From Hyphomicrobiales bacterium (lineage in GTDB: Bacteria > Pseudomonadota > Alphaproteobacteria > Rhizobiales > Beijerinckiaceae): a stretch of 64,000 nucleotides of DNA. The translations under genes and the position numbers were made by a program. The notes below the pieces were generated by a model. The model worked only from the letters and a program-made list of their open reading frames with translations. It did no database searches and was not told where the DNA came from. The stretch lies in the NCBI GenBank assembly GCA_028290285.1, contig JAQGKD010000053.1, positions 36,277 through 100,276 of the forward strand, read 5' to 3'. Shown here in pieces: positions 58,006 through 64,000 of this stretch (positions are counted from its first letter, which is position 1; each line of letters starts with the position of its first letter).

Positions 58006-58751
58006 GGGGCCGGTCCCCGCAGGCGCGCGCCGTCGGAAGCGGGATCATTGGCCTGCCCGGGGGCGAGCGCAAGTCCGCGTTCCGGCACGATGATCGATTT
58101 CACGTTGCCGACGAAGCTCACCATGGCGCCGTTGTCGGAGATGTCGAGGGCGTCGGCCGCCACCGATCCGTTGGTCATCTTCACCGTCACGGGGTCGGCG
58201 GAGCTCATCGCGCCTTTCTTGAAGTCGATGTCGGCGCTGCGCAGCAGGATGTCGTAGCCGCTCGTGCTCGTGATGCGCACGCCCCCGGCGGTCCCCTGCG
58301 AGGTGAGCCGCATCTGGTCCGCGCCGCTGTCGAACACGCCCGCGGGCGCCACCACCAGCACGGAGGTCTTGTCGGCGGTTTCGAGCTTCGCCTCGAGTTC
58401 GTTGAGCTCGATGATCTTCGGCGAGCGCGCGTCCTGCACGCCCGAGCGGGCGCGCACCTCGTAGGGCCGTCCGTCACGGCGATAGCCGTTGAGCTTGGGC
58501 AGGTCCATGGTGACGCGCGTGCCGCTCAGCGTCGCCTGGGCGATGGAGAGGTTCTGGGGCAGCTTGCGCAAGGGATCGAACACGCTGAACGCCAGCACCA
58601 GGAGCGCGACGCACGCCGCCCCGACCAGGATGGCGCGCCGCAGCAGCCGCACGCGGCCGGAATGCCGCCCCGCCTCGCGGAACGCCTGCGCGCGGTCCAC
58701 CAGAGGCGGGCCACGGCGGGGCCGTTCCATTGGGGCCGTGCTGTCGGGCAT
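58002..58751 (-). CDS. lptC: LPS export protein LptC
   Basis: 249 aa. A cytoplasmic basic region, one transmembrane helix (LLRRAILVGAACVALLVLAFSVF, about 38-60) and a periplasmic jellyroll: VTMDLPKLNGYRRDGRPYEVRARSG, LETADKTSVLVVAPAGVFDSGADQM, GVRITSTSGYDILLRSADIDFKKG. This is the DUF1239/LptC pattern in alphaproteobacteria. It is bound to LptB2FG and passes LPS to LptA, whose gene overlaps its end by four bases. Confidence 0.88.
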   Translation of the reverse strand: MPDSTAPMERPRRGPPLVDRAQAFREAGRHSGRVRLLRRAILVGAACVALLVLAFSVFDPLRKLPQNLSIAQATLSGTRVTMDLPKLNGYRRDGRPYEVRARSGVQDARSPKIIELNELEAKLETADKTSVLVVAPAGVFDSGADQMRLTSQGTAGGVRITSTSGYDILLRSADIDFKKGAMSSADPVTVKMTNGSVAADALDISDNGAMVSFVGNVKSIIVPERGLALAPGQANDPASDGARLRGPAP

Positions 58752-58867
58752 GAGGCTTGGGGCTCCGGAGGCCGGTACGCAAAACGGGGCCGGCGGTCGG
58801 GCGCGGCCCCTCGTCAATGTGTCATGTCCTGAACTGATGGCGAAGTTGCGACGCCAGCAGCCCGCGC

Positions 58868-59482
58868 TCACTCGTGGGAAAATATGTCCTGCTCGGGCCA
58901 GCCCAGCAAGTCGAGTTTCGCACGGGTGGGCAGGAAGCCAAAACACGAAGCCGCGATCTCCGCGCGCCCTTCGCGCTCGAGCATCATGTCCAGCCGCGCG
59001 CGCAGGCCATGCAGGTGCAGAACGTCCGAAGCCGCATAGGCGAGCTGCGCGTCCGACAGGGTCGCGGCCGCCCAGTCGGAGGATTGCTGCTGCTTGGAGA
59101 GATCGACGCCCAGCAGCTCGCGCACGAGATCCTTCAGGCCGTGGCGATCCGTGTAGGTGCGCACCAGCTTGGAGGCGATCTTGGTGCAGTACACCGGCCC
59201 GGCCATGACGCCGAACGCATGGTAGAGCACGGCGACGTCGAACCGCGCATAATGGAAGATCTTGGTCACCGCCGGATCGGCCAGCAGGCGCTCGAGATTG
59301 GGAGCCCGCGCCTGGCCGCCGGCGATCTGCACCACGTCGGCGCTGCCGTCGCCGGTGGAAAGCTGGACGACGCACAGCCGGTCCCGGTGCGGCCGAAGGC
59401 CGAGGGTCTCGGTGTCGATCGCCACGGAGGCGCCCGCGTCGTAGCCGTCGGGCAGATCGCCCTTGTGGAGGCGGATGGTCAT
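58868..59482 (-). CDS. Short RNase D-like 3'-5' exonuclease
   Basis: 204 aa DEDDy domain only: DTETLGLRPHRDRL (D23, E25), IFHYARFDVAVLYHAFG, and YAASDVLHLHGLRARLD with the catalytic Tyr and Asp. It lacks the HRDC domains of full RNase D, so it belongs to the short single-domain group common in alphaproteobacteria. It trims RNA 3' ends. ATG 59482 (MTIRLHKGDL) is chosen rather than 59566. It lies upstream of lptC on the same strand, with a 116-base gap. Confidence 0.9.
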   Translation of the reverse strand: MTIRLHKGDLPDGYDAGASVAIDTETLGLRPHRDRLCVVQLSTGDGSADVVQIAGGQARAPNLERLLADPAVTKIFHYARFDVAVLYHAFGVMAGPVYCTKIASKLVRTYTDRHGLKDLVRELLGVDLSKQQQSSDWAAATLSDAQLAYAASDVLHLHGLRARLDMMLEREGRAEIAASCFGFLPTRAKLDLLGWPEQDIFSHE

Positions 59483-59573
59483 GGGCGGGCCTTGTTGCTG
59501 ATCGCGGTGCGCGCGCCATAGCACGAACCGCCCGCAGGCGAAATCCGCCCCGCGCCCCCGCTTCATGCGGAAG

Positions 59574-59598
59574 GGCCCGGCCCTTGCGGGGCCGGGCC
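59574..59598 (-). terminator. GC-rich hairpin after the outer-membrane protein gene
   Basis: GGCCCGGCCC pairs perfectly with GGGCCGGGCC around TTGCG, 26 bases after the stop (minus strand). It lacks a real T-tract, so efficiency is uncertain. Confidence 0.5.
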
Positions 59599-59623
59599 TG
59601 TCCAGATCAGCCGGCGGGGCGCC

Positions 59624-60868
59624 TCAGTAGGACGCCACGACCGACGCCGCCGGGCCGCCGAAGCGGTAGTTCACCCCGACGCGGGCGAGATTGCCGTCGA
59701 ACTTCTGGCGAACGGTGATGGGCGCCGCGTTCGCCACGATCGGCGTCATGATCCCGTCGCCCGTGGTGGTGCTGACGCCCCGGGCCGTGACGCCCTTGGT
59801 CCCCAGGTTGTAATAGACGTACTCGCCCTTGAGCGACCAGTTGTCGTCCAGCGCCCATTCCGCGCCGGCGCCGAGCGCCCAGCCGAGCGCCGTGGAATCG
59901 CGCTGGCCGGTCCACGTGGTCGTCGTGCGGATGCTGGAGGTGACCGACGGGGGCGGGTACCGGTCGATGGGCGCCGGGACGGTGGAGGTGGTGACGATGA
60001 CCGTCTCCACCGCGCTCGCGGCGACGCCCATCTTCACGCCGCCGAGCGCGAAGCCGCCGGTGCCGTAGATCAGCAGCGGGCCCGCCGCAAAGCCCGCGCG
60101 GGCGCGCAAGGTGGACACCCAGTCGGTCTTGGCGACCACGTTCAGCGAGGTCGCGAGCGTGTAGGCGCCTTCCGTGAGGCTCCCGGGGCCCGGGGGCGGG
60201 GGCGGCGGGGCGGGGTTGGCGCCGGGAACGCACGACCAGCGGTTGTTGGGCGGCCACACGGTCGCCGTGCAGGCGTAGCCTGCGGTCGTGTAGGCGTTGT
60301 AATTGCCAAGCCCGTCGATGAGGACCGGCGCAGGCGGCGCGGCGGGCGCCGCGCCGGCCGGCGGCCTCTCGCCCAGGACCTCTACGGAAAACGTGTCCCT
60401 CCCGGTGGCGCTCCAGTGCGACCTCGCGCGGTTGTTGAGAAAGGAGACGTCGAACTCGGCCCCCAACACCAGATTGCCCCATTGCTTGCTGTAGCCGAGC
60501 GCGATTGTCGCGGCGAAGTCGGTCTTGCCGCTTCCCGATCCGCCCGGCCAGCCGGGCGCCGGATTCGCCAGAATGGTGCGCGGGCGCACGATCTCGCAGT
60601 CGAAATCGGCGCACGGCGCCTTGGCGGTCTGGAATTCCTGCAGCGCCTGGAAGAAGCCCGGGCCGCGGAACACGTTGTTGGCGAACCCGGGCGCGCCCTG
60701 CCCATACAGGATGTCCGGGGTGGACCCGCCGAAGCCCACGCCGGCCCCGGCGCCGACGTAGACGCCGGTCCAGCGCTCAGACGCCACGAAGGCGGGCGTG
60801 GACGACTGCTGGGCGAAAGCCGCGGAGGGCGCGGCGGCCGCGAGCGCCAGTGCGAATGCGCGTTTCAT
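59624..60868 (-). CDS. Outer-membrane beta-barrel protein, Omp25-like with long loops
   Basis: 414 aa. Signal peptide KRAFALALAAAAPSAAFA, then WTGVYVGAGAGVGFGG (the first strand of Omp25/31-like barrels), LGYSKQWGNLVLGAEFDVSF, VSTLRARAGFAAGPLLIYGTGGFALG, and the closing ARVGVNYRFGG before a short tail. A proline-rich insert with two cysteines (about residues 175-240) makes a large outer loop. Such proteins are major surface antigens and porin-like structural proteins. A paralogous barrel in tandem form is at 27492-28772. Confidence 0.85.
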   Translation of the reverse strand: MKRAFALALAAAAPSAAFAQQSSTPAFVASERWTGVYVGAGAGVGFGGSTPDILYGQGAPGFANNVFRGPGFFQALQEFQTAKAPCADFDCEIVRPRTILANPAPGWPGGSGSGKTDFAATIALGYSKQWGNLVLGAEFDVSFLNNRARSHWSATGRDTFSVEVLGERPPAGAAPAAPPAPVLIDGLGNYNAYTTAGYACTATVWPPNNRWSCVPGANPAPPPPPPGPGSLTEGAYTLATSLNVVAKTDWVSTLRARAGFAAGPLLIYGTGGFALGGVKMGVAASAVETVIVTTSTVPAPIDRYPPPSVTSSIRTTTTWTGQRDSTALGWALGAGAEWALDDNWSLKGEYVYYNLGTKGVTARGVSTTTGDGIMTPIVANAAPITVRQKFDGNLARVGVNYRFGGPAASVVASY

Positions 60869-61107
60869 GAAACGTCTCCATCTGGGAGCCCCGCCCGAAA
60901 CGGCGAAGCCTCGTACTACGATATGAACCGTAGACGGGACGTTACGCCGTTCGATTTCCTGATGGAAAGCGTCGTGTGTACTTAAGCTCCAACTTCGTTA
61001 CATTGTGTGGCGCCGTAGCAACAAACATGACCGTTCGCGTTAGTTGCGCTCAAGCCTGTTGAAGGCGGGCCGGCGCGACTCCGGGGCGCTCAGGCCCGGC
61101 CACGCGC
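60869..61107. other. Upstream region of the outer-membrane protein gene
   Basis: About 240 bases with no gene on either strand. AT-richer patches (about 60900-61050) presumably hold the promoter of the minus-strand barrel gene; no named motif could be assigned. Confidence 0.4.
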
Positions 61108-61154
61108 AAAACGACAGCGCGCCGTCTCCCGTGAGGGATAAGCGCCTGTCGTTT
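61108..61154 (-). terminator. Terminator of tRNA-Leu
   Basis: On the minus strand AAACGACAGGCGC pairs with GCGCGCTGTCGTTTT (one bulged base), around a central stem of its own (CCCTCACGGG). It starts 18 bases beyond the tRNA 3' end and closes with TTTT. Confidence 0.7.
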
Positions 61155-61171
61155 CAGCTATTTAAGGGTGG

Positions 61172-61258
<87 letters not shown>

Positions 61259-61470
61259 ATTGCGGGTCTCTTACGGGCCGCGGCCGGGGTCTGTCAATGC
61301 GAAGAGCGCATGAGGGCGCAATTGTTTTGGCTTTTCCTCCGGCGCGCCCGTCGCCGCCCTCTTTCGGCGCCGGCGGCGATCGCCGATCTGTACAGGTTGC
61401 GCGGGGTTCATTATGGAAACCGCAGGGCGCCGGCCGCACTTTCTCAGCGGCGGGCCAAGCGGGTCGATCC

Positions 61471-62499
61471 ATGACAGAGACGTTGAACCCCTCCGGCCGC
61501 ATGGCGACCGTGTTCGGCGGCGCAGGCTTTCTGGGGCGCCATGTGGTCGCGGCCCTCGCCAAGCGCGGCTGGCGCGTGCGCGTGGCCTGCCGCAGGCCCG
61601 ACCTGGCCGGCCATCTGCAGCCGCTGGGGCGCGTGGGGCAGATCCAGGCCATGCAGGCCAACCTGCGCTATCCGGCCTCCGTGGCGGCCGCGGTCGACGG
61701 CGCCGAGGCGGTCGTCAATCTGGTGGGCGTGCTGACCGAGGGGGGGCGCCAGCGCTTTGACGCGGTGCATGCGTTCGGGGCCGGAGTCGTGGCCCGCGCC
61801 GCCCGGAACGCAGGCGCGCAGACGCTCGTGCAGGTGTCGGCCATCGGAGCGGACGCTGATTCGCCCTCCGCGTATGCGCGCAGCAAGGCCGCGGGCGAGC
61901 AGGCCGTGCGGGACGCGTTTCCCGAAGCGATCATCGTGCGCCCCTCCCTGCTGTTCGGCCCGGAGGACGATTTCTTCAACCGGTTCGCCGCCATGGCGCG
62001 CCTGTCCCCCGTGCTGCCGCTGATCGGCGGCGGCGGAACGAGGTTCCAGCCCGTTTACGCGGGGGACGTGGCGGAGGCCATCGCGCGCGCCCTCGAGGGA
62101 CACGGCAAGGCGGGCGAAACCTACGAATTTGGCGGGCCGGACGTGAAGACGTTCCGCGAGCTGATGGAATACATCTGCCAGCAGACCGGCCGCCGCAAAT
62201 GGCTGGCCCCGATCCCCACGCCGGTGGCCAACGTGCTGGCGCTGGGCAGCGAGATCGCCAGCGCCCTGTCGCTGGGCCTGATGCCCGCCATGATGCTGAT
62301 CACGCGCGACCAGGTGAAGCTGTTGCAGAAGGACAACGTGGTGTCCCCCGCCGCGCAGGCCGAAGGGCGCACGCTGGAGGCCTTCGGGGTGACGCCTGAC
62401 GCATTCGAGACCATCGCGCCAGGCTATCTCTACCGCTACCGCAAGACCGGCCAGTTCGGCGTCGCGTCCGCGCCCGCCGACACGTCAGCCGCGCCCTGA
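61471..62499 (+). CDS. NDUFA9-like NAD(P)-binding epimerase-family protein (complex I associated type)
   Basis: 342 aa. Atypical SDR: ATVFGGAGFLGRHVVAALAKRGWRVR (GGxGFLG), VVNLVGVLTEGGRQRFDAVHAFGAG, LVQVSAIGADADSPSAYARSKAAGEQAV, and YEFGGPDVKTFRELMEYI. This matches the alphaproteobacterial homologues of the mitochondrial complex I subunit NDUFA9, which bind NADPH structurally. ATG 61471 was taken; the open frame continuing upstream overlaps the tRNA antisense and is not coding. The 3' end overlaps the convergent EI24 gene by 15 bases. Confidence 0.88.
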   Translation: MTETLNPSGRMATVFGGAGFLGRHVVAALAKRGWRVRVACRRPDLAGHLQPLGRVGQIQAMQANLRYPASVAAAVDGAEAVVNLVGVLTEGGRQRFDAVHAFGAGVVARAARNAGAQTLVQVSAIGADADSPSAYARSKAAGEQAVRDAFPEAIIVRPSLLFGPEDDFFNRFAAMARLSPVLPLIGGGGTRFQPVYAGDVAEAIARALEGHGKAGETYEFGGPDVKTFRELMEYICQQTGRRKWLAPIPTPVANVLALGSEIASALSLGLMPAMMLITRDQVKLLQKDNVVSPAAQAEGRTLEAFGVTPDAFETIAPGYLYRYRKTGQFGVASAPADTSAAP

Positions 62500-63186
62500 G
62501 CCGGACGGCGCGCCCGCGCCAGCCGGCAGGGCGCGCGACAACCGCTTGTGCACACGCACCATGTAGGCGGCGCCGAACAGGGGCGTCAGCAGGTTGACGA
62601 TGGGCACGGACACGAAGGCGGCGATCGGCAGGCCGGCCACGAAGAGGTAGAGCGCGTGGCGCCGGCGCATGGCGCGCACCTCCTCGAGCGGGCGATAGCG
62701 CAGCGCCGCGAGCTCGAAGTATTCCCGGCCCAGCAGGTAGGAATTGGCCGCCAGGAAGGCCACGACGTTGACGCCCGGCACGAGCAGCAGCGTCAGCGCC
62801 ACGAGGTTCACCAGCACCGACACCGCGGCGAACTTCATCGCCAGCCACACGGCTTGTCCGGCCGGAAGCGGCCGCCCGGCAGGTCCGTGGGGATCGCTCT
62901 CGCGCTCGGCGCAGAGCGCCAGTTCGTCGAGGAAGAACCCCGCCACCAGCGACGACACGGGCGCGACGAAGAACGCCAGCCCGAAGAACAGGCCCACGCC
63001 GGTCAGCCAGCTCAGCAGCGTGGCGAGCCAGGGATAGGGCACGGCGATCCATGATTCGATCAGGCGGTCGACGCCGATCCATGCCAGCGCCAGCAGGCCC
63101 ACGGTGAGCCCCAGCACCTTCCACAGCACCGACCTGTAGGGCGGCGAAAAGATCTGCGGCGCCGCCGCGATGGCCGATTGCAGCAT
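62485..63186 (-). CDS. EI24/CysZ-like integral membrane protein
   Basis: 233 aa with four to five hydrophobic segments: LWKVLGLTVGLLALAWIGVD, WLATLLSWLTGVGLFFGLAFFVAPVSSLVAGFFLDEL, FAAVSVLVNLVALTLLLVPGVNVVAFLAANSYLLGREYFELAALR, and LYLFVAGLPIAAFVSVPIVNLLTPLFGAAYMVRVHKRL. The NSYLLGREYFELAALR segment is characteristic of EI24/CysZ proteins, which in Gammaproteobacteria move sulfate; the role here is unproven. It is followed by an overlap with the convergent NDUFA9-like gene. Confidence 0.85.
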   Translation of the reverse strand: MLQSAIAAAPQIFSPPYRSVLWKVLGLTVGLLALAWIGVDRLIESWIAVPYPWLATLLSWLTGVGLFFGLAFFVAPVSSLVAGFFLDELALCAERESDPHGPAGRPLPAGQAVWLAMKFAAVSVLVNLVALTLLLVPGVNVVAFLAANSYLLGREYFELAALRYRPLEEVRAMRRRHALYLFVAGLPIAAFVSVPIVNLLTPLFGAAYMVRVHKRLSRALPAGAGAPSGSGRG

Positions 63187-63210
63187 TCCAGGCCCCTGAT
63201 GGCGAAACGG

Positions 63211-63235
63211 GCCGGCCCGCGCGAGGCGGGCCGGC
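63211..63235 (-). terminator. GC-rich hairpin after the second LTxxQ gene
   Basis: GCCGGCCCGC pairs perfectly with GCGGGCCGGC around GCGAG, about 55 bases after the stop on the minus strand, followed by CCGTTTC. A partial T-run makes it a probable but weak terminator. Confidence 0.55.
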
Positions 63236-63290
63236 GAGAGGTCAAGTCTGGGAGTACGCCGCAGACCGCGTCAAGGTTTCGGCGCGCGCG

Positions 63291-64000
63291 TCAGAGGTTG
63301 CGCCAGTCGCCAACGCCGCCGCCCCGGTCAAACCCTTCAGGGGCCCAGTCGGCGGACCGGTCCAGAGGCGGGGGAAGCTGGCGCATGTCATCCCGCATGT
63401 CCTGGCGCATGTCTTGCCGCATGCCCCGCCCCATGCCGCCGTGGCGCGAGCCGCGGTCGTCGTCGCCGCGATCGCGCCAGCCCTGGCGGTCGTTGTCGTG
63501 ATGGCGATGGTGGCCGCGCATGCCGCCGCCATGGCCCATCCCCTCCCGCATTCCCGAACCCATTTCCATGCCGCCCATGGCCATGCCGCCCATGCCGCCC
63601 ATGTGCGAGCCGAGCATGCGCAGGCGGCGCTTCTGGTCGTCCGAGAGCGTCTTGTAGAGCGGGTCGGCGGCGTCCGCGAGGCGCTTCATGGCCTCGCCGC
63701 GGGCGCTGGCCATCTCGCCCATGCGGCGCATGCCGTCCACGGGGCTCGGGGGGCGGCCCTCCTTCTGCATGCGCTCGCGCCAGTCCTGCCGGGTCTTCGC
63801 CATGTCGCGGAAGGCGTTCTCCACGGCGGGCCAGAGGCGCTCCTGGTCGGGGGTGAGCAGAAGGCCCGCCTTCATGGCCGCGATCCGCGCCGCCATGAAG
63901 GCGGTTCGGTCCTGCTCGGAGAATTGCGCCATCCGTCCGCCGCGGCCCTCCATGCCGGGACCCCGCCGGGGCGCGTCGGCCTGCGGGCCCGCGCCGGCCT
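63291..64000 (-). CDS. Spy/CpxP-like LTxxQ protein, copy 2, 5' end cut by window edge
   Basis: The frame runs in from the right edge. The core is MAQFSEQDRTAFMAARIAAMKAGLLLTPDQERLWPAVENAFRDM and, later, LADAADPLYKTLSDDQKRRLRML, so both LTxxQ-type motifs are present. A Met/Gly-rich stretch (GGMGGMAMGGMEM) and a His/Asp/Arg-rich tail follow. Its signal peptide must lie outside the window. It closely resembles the protein at 28992-29729. Such proteins are periplasmic stress chaperones or metal-related sensors. Confidence 0.82.
   Translation of the reverse strand, partial: AGAGPQADAPRRGPGMEGRGGRMAQFSEQDRTAFMAARIAAMKAGLLLTPDQERLWPAVENAFRDMAKTRQDWRERMQKEGRPPSPVDGMRRMGEMASARGEAMKRLADAADPLYKTLSDDQKRRLRMLGSHMGGMGGMAMGGMEMGSGMREGMGHGGGMRGHHRHHDNDRQGWRDRGDDDRGSRHGGMGRGMRQDMRQDMRDDMRQLPPPLDRSADWAPEGFDRGGGVGDWRNL

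Overview
The window reads as chromosomal DNA of an alphaproteobacterium, most likely Hyphomicrobiales (Rhizobiales). The grounds are an Irr-type Fur regulator beside fabA-fabB-fabI, a DUF1150/Hsp20 pair, an rpoN-ptsN-lptBAC block, Omp25-like barrels, a CtrA-type TTAA-N7-TTAA box and many Bug/NMT1-type solute-binding proteins. Genus cannot be fixed by eye. GC looks lower on the left (about 55-62% in lines I counted) and higher on the right (about 68-75%).

Left part (1-11.7 kb), accessory. A cell-surface glycan group comes first: a glycosyltransferase cut by the window edge, an FAD/NAD(P)-binding protein coupled to it, a second glycosyltransferase-like protein and a left-handed beta-helix acetyltransferase. 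Then follow DUF1488, a small exported protein, a methyltransferase and ArsC. A nitrite/NO-flavoured block comes next: an HPP-CBS membrane protein preceded by a 52-aa membrane miniprotein, facing a three-domain copper nitrite reductase (nirK). An FNR/FixK-like box and a weak NsrR-like repeat lie between them. A 22-codon miniature gene shares the nirK terminator.

Housekeeping block (11.7-32.5 kb). dnaN-recF-recQ-gyrB lie on the minus strand, with dnaA absent from the neighbourhood. Divergent to them is a class A penicillin-binding protein behind a perfect CtrA box. Then come DUF1150 and hsp20 (with a sigma-32 promoter), a 2-hydroxyacid dehydrogenase, an SH3 protein, irr, fabABI, a tandem-barrel outer-membrane protein, an LTxxQ periplasmic protein, pnp and rpsO.

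Catabolic region (32.7-50.8 kb). After a sugar-nucleotide epimerase and two coupled arsenosugar-type glycosyltransferases lies a coherent but unassigned degradation locus. It holds a CoA-transferase and SDR (minus); a plus-strand run of LLM flavin oxygenase, acyl-CoA dehydrogenase, Bug binding protein, alpha/beta hydrolase, second LLM oxygenase, FMN reductase and Rieske oxygenase alpha/beta; a nitrate/taurine-type ABC importer (minus); and a cysteine hydrolase with an asparaginase-fold protein whose catalytic motif is altered. The combination suggests uptake and oxidative/hydrolytic breakdown of a ring- and possibly amide-containing compound. It is the best candidate here for an undescribed system.

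Right part (50.8-64 kb), mostly core. It contains class I fumarase, glucokinase, ptsN, rpoN, lptB-lptA-lptC, a small RNase D-like exonuclease, another outer-membrane barrel, tRNA-Leu(CAG), an NDUFA9-like NAD-binding protein, an EI24/CysZ-like membrane protein and a second LTxxQ protein running off the end. No IS element, CRISPR array, rRNA or phage gene was seen.
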